Positions 32,451 through 44,640 of a stretch of DNA of 64,000 nt are shown here, piece after piece. Below the pieces are notes generated by a model. That model made no database searches, was not told the origin of the DNA, and saw nothing but the letters and a program-made list of their open reading frames with translations. The stretch's first letter is position 1. Each line of letters opens with the position of its first letter. The stretch comes from Gentiana macrophylla (lineage: Eukaryota > Streptophyta > Magnoliopsida > Gentianales > Gentianaceae). The position numbers and the translations under genes are program-made. Location of the stretch: the NCBI GenBank assembly GCA_026214975.1, contig CM047810.1:95620316-95684315 (forward strand), read 5' to 3'.

Positions 32451-33480
32451 CTACATGTAATATTTTTTCAGATTATCTGCATGCCAAGGTCGGTTGTACT
32501 CGCGACCTTGGTTATCGCTTAGCACGTAAGTTCCTTTCTTGACTACCCGAGCGATCCTTACTGGGCCTTCCCAATTTTCCGATAACTTCCCTTTCTTGGG
32601 CTCGTGGCCGGTGGCCTTCCTCTTTCACAAAACATAATCTCCAACAGCGAAGTGATGACCTCGAATGTGTTTGTCATGGTGACGCTTGGCGGCCTGTTTA
32701 CAATTGAGCAAACGTCCATATGATTCGATCCGCCGCTCCTCCGCTTAAATCGAGATCGAAGCTTTCTTCGAAAGGGTTATCCATTTCATTTGAAATGTGC
32801 GACCCTTAAACTTGGTAGGGCCATCTCCACCGGGGCCATAGCTTCGGATCCGTATGTCAAGGAAAATGGAGTTTCCCATGTAGTTGTTTTCCGCGATGTT
32901 CTAAGTGCCCATAAAGCCGCGGGGAGGTGATCAGGCCATTTACCCGCTTTTTCGCCCAAACTCTTTTTCAGCACGCTGAGTACTTGTTTGTTTGCGTTCT
33001 CAGCCTGACCATTTCCTTGCGGATAGCATATTGACGATTGCCAATGTTTGACATTGTTCTCTCCGCAGAATGTGTCGAACTCCTCCCTGAATTGAGATCC
33101 GTGATCTGACACTATTACTCTGGGGACGCCGAATCTGGTCCATATTTGGTCGAGCAGAAAATAAGTTATGTCCTTAGTACTGATTTTTACCAATGCTTTG
33201 GCTTCGATCCACTTGGTGAAATAGTCCACGGCGACCACCACATACTCGCATCCAGAGCGGCCCTTTTTTAATGGCCCGATGAGGTCGATGGCCCACATGT
33301 CGAAGGTCCATGCGGCTACGACAATGCTTTGTTCAACTGATGGTAGCCTAGGAATATCCGCGAATTTTTGACATATGTCGCATGCCTTAGTGTATTCCTT
33401 GGCGCCCTCCGCGAGTTTTTCGCCAAGAATATCTCGCCAATAAGACCTTCTCGAGCGAGGTGCGGTTAGCTGGATGGGCC
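32451..33480 (-). pseudogene. pol: Tat-2 integrase
   Basis: The integrase inserts element DNA into the host genome. 33480-33300 has the zinc-binding domain remnant (LHEGI and CDICQK). The core ORF 33298-32786 has all three catalytic acids: Asp in WAIDLIGP, Asp in VSDHGSQF and Glu in GQAENANK. After a frame break near 32786 the C-terminal domain (GKLSENWEGPVRIARV, RPWHADNLKKYY) runs to a TAG at 32451-32453. The C-terminal pattern is typical for Tat elements. Breaks: one near 32786, others in the zinc domain. Confidence 0.85.
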
Positions 33481-34700
33481 GCGATATCCCTTCATGCAGC
33501 TCTATGAGGATCCCTCGACTTCTTCAGTCGACGATCTCAAAGCAATGGTTTAGAGAATGACCGTCGGTATAAGACATTGTTTAAGATGGTGTATCTGGCG
33601 GCTCTTCTGATCAGGGTTTTTGCCTCGTTTGGCTCTTCGGGAAGCTTTCCAGAATCGATGTAATCTCTCGCGATATCAATCCGCAAGCGGTTGGTGTATT
33701 GCAAGTCCATTACCTCGATCCCGCCGATGGCGGGTCCCGGCGTATATTCTACCATAATCGATGGGTTGCTTATCTCGCCCTCATTTGGTTAGCTTGGATA
33801 AATAATCGCTCTGTGATTTTCCTCTCGGGGATGTTGGTAAACTTGCAAAGATTTGAACCTGTTTTCAAGCCTTTTGACGAGATTAATATATTTTTGCAAA
33901 ATTTCGCAGTGGATACCGAACGATCCGGTCACTTGATTGACAACCAACTGGGAGTCGCAAAAGACCTGCACATTTTCGACTTTCATGGCTCTTGCGAGCT
34001 CTAGTCCCGCGATGATCGCCCGTACTCGCCTGGTTGTTTGACGCAGGTGAAGTTAAATCTCGGGCTTTCGATTTCTTTCCAAGTTCCAGGCTCAAGTAAA
34101 ATGATCCCCGCACCGCAACCTTTGAGGTTGGCGGCGCCATCGACGTAGAGTTGCCAACAGTGACTTGGCCGCTGAGGCTCGTCCGCCGTGGTAGCTCTCT
34201 CCGGGACTATGTCTTGCATTGGTTCGTTGCGGGATATCCTCGTTGAAACTCGTTCGGCGATGAAATCGGCAATGCCTGAGCTTTGATGGCCTTTCGAGGT
34301 TCAGATCGGATATCGAATTCGGTGAGCTCGATGGCCCAACAGAGCAAATAAATGACTGATAGGTCTGGTTTGTGGAGGACTGCCGCCGTAGCCGCGCGTC
34401 TGACAAGATACTATTATTGAATGCGATTTAAAAGTAAGCCCTTAATTTTCGGCGGCGATAACAACGCAGTGAGGGCTAATTTTTCGATATTAAAATAACG
34501 ACTTTCACTGGGCTTAAAGCCTTAGAAACATAATAGGCCAGGCTTTTGCGAGGTACCTCTTCTTTGATAAGTGTTTGCGGGGCGACGGCCCTATCTGAGG
34601 CAGCCAGATATAATAGCAAGACGTCTCCGACCACTGGACTGGTTAGCAGAGGCGGGCTTGAGAGATAGGCCTTTAGCTCTTCGAAAGCTTGAGAGCATTC
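33481..34700 (-). pseudogene. pol: Tat-2 RNase H regions
   Basis: 34700-34440 reads the Ty3-type RNase H (ECSQAFEELKAYLSSPPLL, LYLAASDRAV, KSLAYYVSKAL). 34219-33789 reads a second, archaeal-type RNase H-like unit typical of Tat elements: LYVDGAANLKGCGAGIIL and VFCDSQLVVNQVTGSFG, each with a candidate catalytic Asp. 33755-33537 reads the linker to integrase. Several frameshifts divide it. Confidence 0.75.
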
Positions 34701-35803
34701 TTTTGTCCATAAAATGGTTTTATTTCCCCCGTAATTTTGAAGAAGGGTAAGCTTTTTCTCATGGATTTTGATATAAACCTTCCTGGGCTATCACTATTCC
34801 ATTCATCCTTTGTACCTCCTTAACGTTGGTTGGCTCGCCCATATTCATTAGTGCTTCAATTTTTTCTGGGTTTGCCTCGATCCCCCTCTGACTAACCATG
34901 AAGCCCAAAAATTTCCCCGCCTGGACCCCAAAAGTGCATTTTGCGGGGTTTAACTTCATCGAGTGACTTTTTACGTTTGCAAAGGTTTCGCGAAGGTCAA
35001 CCAGATGATCCTGGCGACTTGATTTCACGACCATATCGTCGATGTAAGCTTCCATGTTTCTGCCTATTTGTACTAAAAACTTTGTTCACCATCCTTTGAT
35101 ACGTTGAACCAGCGTTCTTTAGACCAAACGGCACCATCTCGTAGTAATATAGTCCACCGGCGGCCCTGAAGGCCATTAGCTCCTTGTCTTCATCAGCCAT
35201 TTTGACCTGGTGGTAGCCTGAATAAGCGTCGAGAAAACTCAGCGTTTCAAAACCTGCGATCCCATCGACCATTTTGTCAATTAGGCGCAGCGTAAGGATC
35301 CCAGGGCAAGCTTTGTTTAGGTCGGTGAAGTCGACGCACATCCGCCACTTGCCATTATGCTTTTTTACTATTACCACGTTAGCCAACCAGGTAGGGTATT
35401 GCAGCTCTTTGATAATGCCAGCCGTTAAAAGCTTTCCGACCTCACTCTTTATAGCGACCTCCTTTTCTGTAGAGAATTGGCGCGCTCTTTGTTGGATCGG
35501 CCTGAAGTTGGGATCGACACTTAGATGGTGCAAAGCGATCTCCGACTCCACTCCCCTCATATCTGTCACCTCCCAAGCGAAGACGTCCAAGTTTGCTTTC
35601 AGAAGCTCGATCAGCCCTTCCCTTTCTTTCTCGTTGGCCTGCGATCCTACCTTGACTTTCTGATCAGGGTGCTTGTCATTTATAATAACCTCGACCAGCT
35701 CGTCATCGGCAATGAAGTCCGGTTCGTCACGGATCTGTAATGTTTCAACCTCTACTGCTTCTTCTGCAACCTACCTGACCGTGGCGATCTGATCTGTGGT
35801 CAT
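34701..35803 (-). pseudogene. pol: Tat-2 reverse transcriptase, 5' side cut by the Athila
   Basis: From 35590 the frame reads MDVFAWEVTDMRGVE, KWRMCVDFTDLNKACP, SFLDAYSGYHQVKM and MVPFGLKNAGSTYQRMV. A frameshift near 35060 separates this from the catalytic YIDD (MEAYIDDMVVKS) and FGVQAGKFLGFMVS in the next ORF. Upstream (35803-35600) the frame is open except for a TAG at about 35773 (IATVR-stop-VAEEAVEVE). The Athila begins at 35804; the matching sequence on its other side is 48907. Confidence 0.85.
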
Positions 35804-36733
35804 TGATAACGGAAAAATTCACAGTTATTTTTATAACTTTTCACCCCGTTTCTGATATCATTTTGAGCACTTTTGTATCATTTCGAGTCTTTAATTCCTA
35901 AGTTTCATAAAAATATATAAGTAGTAACTATTATATAAAATATCGTATTTTTATCGTGTTTTTACTAGTTTTTGTACCGGTTTAGTAACCGGAGTGTCGT
36001 GTCAGATTTACGTTTGGTATTTTGGTGGTTCTTTGCAGGATTATACATTGACCAAGATTCCACGTAACGACATGTTTTGAGTCTAAAAGATGTGTTTAGA
36101 GGATTAGAAGAAGATGCCACAAGTTTACGAGTTCAAATGGATCAAATTATCTTACATACTTAAAACCAAAACCTATTTCGACGGAGATTTGACCCAGCTT
36201 AGAGGCATTTTCAGGGGATGACTTCTTAATGAAAGTTGTAGATCTTCACATAAGATTTCCAACGCACTTTGAATCACGTCAATTGGAGTTCTACAACTCA
36301 AGTTATGGTCAATTGACTAATCAATTCGGATTAGTAGAAATCCCAAATATCTTCGTAATACTGAATGGCTCATCAAAACGACATTTTCAAGAAGTTTCCT
36401 TCATAAAAGTTGTATATCTTCAAGAAAGCTTTCCAATGGATTTTGAATCAAGTCAATCGGACTTTTACAACTCAAATGGTAGTCAAGTGGCTAATTGATT
36501 CAATTTCGTAAAAATATCGAAAAACGTTCGAGGAACACGAGGTACTCAAGAAGACGTTTTCTGAAGAAGAGTCCTTCATGAAAGTTGTAGAGTTTCTCGA
36601 GACCGTAATTTGGGCATTTCGTTTGCAATTTTGGAGGTCTACAACTCAAGATATGAATTTTAGAAGTTTTATTCCAAAATATATAATTTTTATCCGAAAA
36701 ATATAAATTAGGGGATGAATGTAATCATTGCAT

Positions 36734-36786
36734 CCGGTCTAGACTGCCCCTACCGGTCTAGACCGCCCTGGAACTTTGCTATAAGG
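36734..36786 (+). promoter_or_regulatory. Athila 5' LTR core promoter, damaged
   Basis: Two CCGGTCTAGACCGG-like sites (36734, 36753), each with one or more changes from the palindrome, then GCTATAAGGGG at 36779. The 3' LTR has the intact form. Confidence 0.55.
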
Positions 36787-37220
36787 GGATGCAGAGAGCA
36801 GATCGAGGGGAGATATATAATATATACACCTTATATATATATACTCTGTATATAGATCTAACTCCCTCGCTTTTCTTTCTTTTAGTTTTAGTAAAGGCAT
36901 TATGCCGGGAATAATTTAGTAGTAGTAGTATCGTTGTAATGCTCGGAAATTATCGGAAGTTCGGTGTTCTTTAAGTCGTTGTAATGTCCGGAAGACTACG
37001 ATCTCGGAATCAATAGTTGTAATCGGGTAATTTTATTTATATATATATATAGATCTATTTCCATTTTCTTCCTCTTCTTTTTTATCTTATTCGGGCCGTA
37101 TATATATATATGTTTTGTATAAATTAATTAAAATACCGTTGTAATAGTATAGTTATCAATAGTTCGTTGTTTTGATCTTTCATTTACTTTTACGCATTTT
37201 ACTTACGCATTTTATTTACA

Positions 37221-37221
<1 letters not shown>

Positions 37222-37291
<70 letters not shown>
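37222..37291. repeat. (TA)n microsatellite
   Basis: An uninterrupted TA dinucleotide run of about 70 bp in the Athila 5' LTR; the 3' LTR has two such runs at 47883-47936 and 47967-48032. Confidence 0.95.
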
Positions 37292-37295
<4 letters not shown>

Positions 37296-38235
37296 CTTTT
37301 ACGCATTTTATTTACGCACTTTATATATATATATATATAGTATATTTACTTTTATGCAATTATATATATTATTAGCTATATAACTATATATCTATATATA
37401 TAAATATATATGTACTTATAAAAAAAATGAATTCGCTTTTACTTTCCGTTGTTAATATAATTTCCGTTAATCATTCCGTTATTATCGCCAAAATGAATAG
37501 CTAAACGCATTTATAGTCGAATTATGTAAAACGAGTAAAACGCCCCAAGGGGATTAAACGGGAGTTGTGTAGCGCGTAAAATAATGTTTTAATGAGTAAT
37601 CCACGTCCTAAAACTTAATCTGAACGTCTTTGAATTAAACTGATCATTTAGTTCACTGTCACACATATCGAACCTATAAATGTATTTTGCGGTGAGATGT
37701 GGGAAAAGGGGTTTTGGGATCGTTGCGTAGATTCGGCCTAGTTGTTAGGACCGTTTCCAATACAGAGGTTTGTCATCGTTGTTCGAGCGACTCTAAGAGC
37801 GTAATCATGTTAGGTTAATTGGTTTTCTAAAGGGAAAATTAATTAACTTCGCATAGGGTGTTGAGCGAGAGTTGTTCAGATCTTAACACCAGAATTAGGA
37901 GTTGGCACCCGTGGATGTCGTTAAAATTACTGTGGAAAGGAAGGTTGGTTAATACACGCTCCTTGTCAAGTCTTCCCTTAGGGGTAAAAATAGCTCGTTG
38001 GATCATAATTCGGTGTACCTTTTAATAACTAGAACTACAACCGTTAGCTAATTTTTACTTTCGCGCACTAGTGTAATATCTCTCCACTGCAATCTTGACC
38101 TAAACCAAGTTCTACGTCGACTTTGGTACTTAAACGTTGTTCTCGTGGATTCGACCTTGTTATCACTATACCATCGTTGACTCGATACTCGCCGGTTAAA
38201 GTTAGCGATTAGTTATTTTGCTATCAAGAAATTTT

Positions 38236-38253
38236 TGGCGCCGCTGCCGGGAG
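38236..38253 (+). other. Athila primer binding site
   Basis: TGGCGCCGCTGCCGGGAG lies nine bases after the LTR; this is the usual Athila-type site, complementary to the 3' end of Asp-tRNA. Confidence 0.85.
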
Positions 38254-38379
38254 CTAACGCTTGATATCTTGTAAGTTGACCGAAAAGCCTGGCTTAGGTC
38301 GCTTTTATTTTGTTTTCGTGTTGTTTCTTGTTTGTCGCTGAATGACTCAAGCTCTAAAGAACCTCTCTCATCGAACCCG

Positions 38380-40323
38380 CCCAAGAAATCGAAGCTTACG
38401 CACGTCATAGAAACAGTCATCGCCGAGGAGAAATCCTAGTCGCTAGTCCGAACCCTTTGTTTGAAGAAAGAGAGACATTAGAAAGATCACTTTCTAATTC
38501 CTCTACAGAAATGGACGATATCATAACTAGACGAAACGGTAAAGATCCCATTGATGAACAGACTTACAGAGGCAAACCTCAACCACTATCGTGGTAATGC
38601 AACAAAGATTTTGCAAACTCCACCGAGGACCCTCGTCATGAATCATTGAGAGAAGAGAACATGTGGCTACGTCGGTTGGGATCTGCATGCGCTTTAATCG
38701 AGGCCGTGGATTGGACAAGATGAGGAGGACAAGATCCTCAGGATACGCAGAACTTCAGACCCGAATTAGACCAAGAGACGGTAAATCGAGTACTGCGGAT
38801 GCTGGAGAATCAAGGAAATCAACAGGGGTTCCAAAACCCGTATAACCCGTATGATCCACCTCCACAGCAGCCGGTTTATCAGCAACAGATGGCTCAGCAA
38901 GCACAGGGACTGAGGGTTTGTCGAGATTACGTCACTACCCCACAGGAAGTTATAGGGCACAACCCAATTAGGGTACCCCCAATTAATGCGAATAACATGG
39001 ATATTAAGCAAAATATTTTGAACATGTTGGGGGAACATGCCTTGTTCCACGGGAAGTCGATCGAGAACCCCGAGCTTTACGGATCACTTTCTCAGATCTC
39101 GTGGAACAATGAAATATAATGGAGTAAGTGATGAGGCGGTAAAACTAATAGTTTTTCCGTTTGCATTAAGAGAGTCTGCTAAGGATTGGTACGACTCATT
39201 ACCAAATGATTCGTTACATACGTAATGACGTAACGAGAGTGTTCCCTGAAAAGTACTTTCCTCCGCAAAGATTTTAGATCTGGAAAGAAGAAATCTCTTC
39301 GCTTGATGGTCTCGAGGGAGAGACACTAAAAGAGACTTATGAGAGATTTAGGGGGTTGCTTAAGAGATGCCCTCCACACGGTTTTTCTACGGTGGAGCAA
39401 GTTATTATATTATTCAGGGCCTTAGAGCCGATGGACCAAAACAAGCTGAATGCTGCAAGCGGCGGAGATATTATGAATCTACCACCAGAACAAGCAATGA
39501 GACAGATAGAAAATGCGGCAGATGGAGAAGGACAATGGGGATCGAGCAGAAAGAAGAAGAAAGCCCCAATGGAAAGTGTAAAGTCGCTGAAAGAGGAACT
39601 CGATCGAGAATCTGCCATGCATGACAAGATGCAAGAAATGGTACTAAAGATGGACCGAATGGAGTCAGAAAGCAAGAAGACACATCAGTGCCAACTCTGT
39701 GGAGGTGGACATTCTGCCATAGAATGTGTATCGTTGAAAAAATCCACTTATCCACAACAATTGACACCTACTCCAGTACAACAACAGTCTGGCAATCAGA
39801 ATGACCAACAGCGAATGAATGTCTATGCGATGGGACAGATGGATATGAATCAGCAAGAGTTTGGCCAGCAACAGTGGAATCAAAACTTTAATAATCAGCA
39901 AGGGCCACAAATGGATTATGGTATGAATGATGGTTCACAACAATATGATGTGAATTATGTTGGACAAGGTTGGAATCAAAGCGTAATCGAATTGGAATAG
40001 AAACAATAATCGTAATCAAGACTTTAGGCAAAACCAAAGCTCATACAACCGACCTTGGAATCATAATCCCCGTAATCGAGTTCATACCGTAATCAAAACC
40101 GAGGCTACTACTGTAATAGTCGAATCCGCAGCCTCGACCACAAGGACAACAAAGCAGTAATCGTAATTCATATTGGAACCAAAATCAAAGTGGAATCGAA
40201 TCGTGGTCAACAAAACAATCGAATCGCAAGTGAGCCACCGTTGAGAAGTACTAACTCGGCACCTATCAAGATCCAAACGCCATCTCGCACTGAGAATAAT
40301 CAAAGCAATCAAAGAACCAAATA
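38380..40323 (+). pseudogene. gag: Athila gag, frameshifted
   Basis: 38799-39119 reads a Gln/Pro-rich start (PQQPVYQQQMAQQAQGL). 39120-39230 reads EAVKLIVFPFALRESAKDWY, the core gag motif. 39356-40000 reads ETYERFRGLLKRCPPHGFS through IENAADG, a basic stretch and the knuckle CQLCGGGHSAIEC (39697-39735), then a Gln/Asn-rich tail. The start is uncertain, as the first 400 bp are in pieces. At least four frame changes. Confidence 0.82.
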
Positions 40324-40387
40324 ATTTCGTGTGTGTTTAAGATGGCCACCGAGATACTCCCCGAGAAATTAGACAGAATGTTTCGAG

Positions 40388-41713
40388 TTGAATAAGAATG
40401 CTATAGAGCAAAAAGTGGTCACACATTCGCCATTCGAACTTGGAGACCCAAGTAGACAAATAACCGACACTCTAAAGACAAATCTAAGTGGTGGACTCTC
40501 GAGTAACACCGAGAGGAACCCAAAGGATGTGAATGCAAGTGTTCAACGAAGTGGTAAAGAGGTCGGGTTGAGTGACAAAAAGAAAGAATTATGGGTCAAG
40601 GAGCAGTAAACCGAGAAAGCCGAGAAAGAGAAAGCAGCTTTGATTGTGGAAGGAGCTATGTATGGTGAAGTCGAGATTGAAGATTTAGAGACTGGCAATA
40701 TCAAGCAGAGAATGGAAGCAATGAGGAAAGAATTGGAAGCCACGAAAAAGGCTTTGGCTGAGGCAAATAGGAAAGCATTGGAAGGGCAAAGATCGAAGAA
40801 AGACTATGTGGTTTTGGACATCAAAGAAGAAGAAGCCTCACCACCTAAAGAAAGAGGTAAGAAAACAATTCCTCCTCCTCCCCGATTTTGATGTTAATAC
40901 TTTACCCTATCCTCCTAAGGAACCAGAAGGACATCCCGACCTGTGGTCGTGCAAAATTCTCGAATCTTTTAAGGAAGGTAGAGGTGAATATTCCCCTATT
41001 AGAGGCAATTTTGAGCATTCCCCATACTTTAAGTTTCTAAAAGGAATGTTGTTTAGTAAGGAGAAGATGCAACATATGGTGCATTTGAGTGAGGAATGTT
41101 CTGCAATCTTTGAGAATAAGATACCCCAAGTTACAGGATGGATAGGTAGCTTTACCATCCCAATTACCATTGGCTAAACTGTGTTCAAAATGTGCTATGT
41201 GATCTAGTGGGCTTCGTGAGCCTGATGCTCAGAGGAGTTTATGAGAAATTGGGATTGGGAGTGTTAGAGCCAACAGAATGACCTTACAGATGGCGATAGG
41301 TCTTAGAAAACCTCTGGGGTAGTCAAGATGTGTTGGTGCGAGGTAGACAAGTTTGTTTTCCTGTTGACTTCAGTAGTTTTAGATATGGATATGGATTCTA
41401 AAACCCCACTTTTGTTAGGTCGGCCTTTCTTGAACACAGAGAGACCTTGATAGACGTTAAGAGGGGAGAGATTATACTACGTGTCGGGAAAGAGAGTGTA
41501 GCCATAAATGTGTATAAGGCAATGAAGCATCCCGATGATGAAAAAGTGATTGTTTTTCTATTGATGCTATATATCCTTGTATTTTGGAGCACACTAACCC
41601 GCGCAGGATACCAAGAACCAATGGAAGAATGCCTGATGAAGTCAAGCATCGCAGAGGATGACGATCCACAAATGAGAGTTCAGTATATCATTTGGAGGCA
41701 ACTCCTTTGTTGA
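40388..41713 (+). pseudogene. pol: Athila gag C-terminus and protease
   Basis: A Lys/Glu-rich linker (40640-40891, EAMRKELEATKKALAEAN) is followed by the conserved SKEKMQHMVHLSEECSAIFENKIPQ block (41055-41130). The protease active site, normally C-D-L-G-A-S, reads CDLVGF at about 41200, so the Gly after the Asp-Leu is displaced. SKTPLLLGRPFLNTE is recognisable across frames near 41400, followed by LIDVKRGEIILRV. Many stops. Confidence 0.75.
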
Positions 41714-41759
41714 CGCAAGTGGAATAAGAAGCTAGAGCTCGGTTTGATCGGGCAAGCCG

Positions 41760-42860
41760 CCAAAGCCGCCAATCGAGGAACCACCTATCGATCCGAGTTG
41801 AAGCCACTTCCTAAGCATTTAAAGTATGTGTTTTTAGAACCTGATGAATTACTTCTCTTATTGTTTCATCCGCACTAACCGCTTTGGCAGTGAAGCTAAG
41901 TTGATCCACGCTCGAAAAAACACAAAAAGGCCTTCGGATGGAAGATGGTTGACATAAAAGGGATCAGTGGCATTTGATATCCGCAAGCACAAGATCATTC
42001 TAGAAGAAGATGCCAAACCGGTCGTGCAGCCAGAGACGGGTGAACCCACATATGCAAGAAGTGGTAAGAAAAGACGGGTAAAGATGCTTGAGTTAGGATA
42101 ATCTACGCAATCTCCGATGGTGAATGGGTGAGTCCCACACAAGTCGTGCCTAAGAAAGGAGGCATCACGCTTGAGCTTAATGAAAAAGGTGTGCCTATTC
42201 CTACCGCTTAGTTAATGGTCACAGAGTTTGTATTGATTTTCGCATCTTTGAATGATAAGACTAGAAAGATCATTTTCCCCTACCCTTTATTGATCAAATG
42301 CTGTAGCGCCTAAGTGGTCATGCATTTTATCGCTTTGGATGGTTTTAGTGGCTATTATCAAATTCACATCGATATACATGACCAGGATAAAACTACTTTC
42401 ACATGTCCATATGGCACTTTTGCATTTAGAAGAATGCCGCTTGGGTTGTGTAATGCACCGCGACATTCCAAATGATGCATGATGGCAATTTTTGCCGATA
42501 TGATAGAACATTTCATGGAAGTTTTTATGGATGACTTTAGCGCTTTTGGTGATACTTTTGATGAGTGTTTGTTTAACATTGATAAGGTGCTTGTAATGCT
42601 GTGAAGAGACAAACTTGGTTTTAAATTGGGAAAAGTGTCATTTCATGGTAATCGAGGGAATTGTTTTAGGACATAAGGTATCGGGAAAGGAATAGAGGTC
42701 GATAGAGCAAAAATAGAGGTAATTTCTAAGCTTCCTATGCCTACAAATCAAGACTCTACGCTCGTTCTTCGGGACATGCGTGTTTTTATCGTAGATTCAT
42801 TCCGTGTTTTTCCCACATTGCTAGACCTCTTACTCTTCAATTGATGAAGCGGAGCCCCTG
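41760..42860 (+). pseudogene. pol: Athila reverse transcriptase
   Basis: Pieces in several frames: KPLPKHLKYVFLEPDE (41810), DGEWVSPTQVVPKKGGIT (42115), HRVCIDFR (42220), FSGYYQIHI (42345), TFAFRRMPLGLCNAP (42418) and the catalytic FMDDFSAFG (42523). The FMDDFS form is typical of Athila. No single frame carries the domain. Confidence 0.85.
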
Positions 42861-42869
42861 TGTTTTTGA

Positions 42870-43290
42870 TGCGGCATGCCTAGATGCTTTTCGAACTCTT
42901 AAGAAACTTACTTCGGCTCCTATCTTGGTAGCACCGATTGGTCTAAGGGGTTCAAGTGATGTGTGATGCAAGTGATTATGCCGCAGAGTCGCCCTAGGTC
43001 GAAGATTGACAAGTTGTTTCGCCTTATCTACTATGCGAGTCATACCATGAACTCGGCTCAACAAAAGTATGCCACAATCGAAAAGGAACTTTTAGTCGTT
43101 GTTTTTGCTTTCGATAAGTTCCGGTCATACTTGGTTGGATCGAAAGTCATAGTTCACACTCGACCATGCCGCGTTGAGATATCTATTTGCCAAGAAGGAT
43201 GCAAAACCACGCTTGTTGAGGTGGATATTGCTTCTTCAAGAATTTGACGAGAAATTAAGAATCGAAAGGGTGTGAGAACGTAGTAGCCGA
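42870..43290 (+). pseudogene. pol: Athila RNase H
   Basis: 42963-43247 reads IYYASHTMNSAQQKYATIEK, KELLVVVFAFDKFRSYLVGS, and a broken form of the WTDHAAL block (VIVHTRPCR), so the motif with the catalytic Asp is damaged. Frameshifts on both sides. Confidence 0.8.
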
Positions 43291-43499
43291 CCACCTCAAG
43301 TAGGATGGAACAAGGAGACAATAAACACTCTATTAGGGTTGAAATTGATGATCATTTTCGGATGAGCAAATTGTTCGTAGTGGATACGATGCTCCCGGTT
43401 AAGCGAGGAAATTTCTGAGAGAGGAAAGAATGGGAACCCTTGGTATGCACCTTTGTTAATTATTACGAGTGTGGATTTGTAGATCCCGAGTTTGATGAA

Positions 43500-44640
43500 A
43501 ACCGTAAAAAGAAGTTTTTAGTGAGGTAAACCGATATGTGTGGGAAGATCCCTTAATTTTTAGGCTATGTGTTGATGGAATCTGAGGAGATGTGTTGATG
43601 ACAAGTGAGATAGTGAGTATTCTCTCGCTTTTGCCATGATAAAGAGGCCGGTGGCCACTTCCAAGCGAGAGAACAAAGCGTTAAAGGTGTTACAAAGTGG
43701 GGTTCCATCGCCCACTATTTTCAAGGATGCTTATGCTTATGTTAAGATGTGTGATGCCTCGCAACGCTCGGAAGGATTTCCAGGAGAAATGAGATGCCCC
43801 TAAACCGATATTAGTGTGTGAAGTATTTGATATATGGGGATTAGACTTCATGGGACCATATCCGTCTTCTTTCGGGAATCGACATTCTTGTCGCTGTGAT
43901 TACGCTTTCAAAGTGGGTTGAGGCAATTGCTTCACCTACTAACGACAAACATGTAGTCATAAAGTTTCTTAAGAAACATATTATATCCCGGTATGGAATA
44001 CTCGAGCAATAATCGGTGACAATGGAAGTCACTTTGCTAATAGAGATTTCAATAAGCTTTTAATGAAGCACGGGTCACTCATAAGTTAGGCATCGCCACC
44101 ATCCTCAGACTAGTGGCCAAGCAGAGGTGTCCAATCGGGAATCAAAAGAATCTTGAGAAAGCAGTGAATTCTAACCTTAAGGATTGGTCAAAAAGTTAGA
44201 TGACGCGCTTTGGGCACACCGAATCGCTGCGTTTAAGACACCAATAGGTATGTCACCCTACATGCTCGCTTTTGGCAAGGCTTGCCATCTCCCGTAGAGT
44301 TAGAGCATAAGGCCTATTGGGCGATTAAGAATCTAAATATGGATGACGATTAATCGGTGAAAGAAGGATGGCCTGGGCTTGAACGAGTTAGATGAGTTTC
44401 GCTTTCAAGCTTACGATTGTTCGCTAAATATAAGGAAAAGACCAAAATGCTTCATGATAAGTTGATCAAACCTCGTATTTTCGACGTAGGTGATGAGGTC
44501 CTTTCTATAATACTCGCCTCCATTTATTTCAAGGCAAACTTAAGTCAAGGTGGTCAGGACCATATACGGTATTGCGAAGTTTTCACTCGGGAGCCATCGA
44601 GGTAACACATCCAAGCACGGAACTTTCATCACGAACGGCC
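43500..44640 (+). pseudogene. pol: Athila integrase
   Basis: The catalytic core is in pieces: [14 protein letters not shown] (first Asp, about 43835), IGDNGSHF (second Asp, about 44015) and QTSGQAEV (Glu, about 44115). 44417-44605 reads the C-terminal region (KTKMLHDKLIKPRIFDVGDEVL). All three catalytic residues can be found, but in different frames. Confidence 0.8.

Larger units (their letters stand above)
35804..38226 (+). repeat. Athila 5' LTR (2423 bp)
   Basis: It holds three degenerate modules of about 175 bp (starting near 36225, 36399 and 36573), each with a GAAAGTTGTAGA-like start and a CTACAACTCAA-like end; a pair of palindromic sites; a TATA-like TATAAGG at 36780; and a (TA)n tract. 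Compared with the 3' LTR, two bases are missing in the TATA box and both palindromes have changes. Confidence 0.92.

Noticed and set aside
35799..35803. Perfect target duplication for the Athila
   Set aside because: Left flank GTCAT and right flank CCATA do not match exactly; a shifted CAT is shared, too short to claim.
37172..37375. Tyr/Ile-repeat ORF
   Set aside because: A (TA)n microsatellite read as codons; same for 47824-48033.
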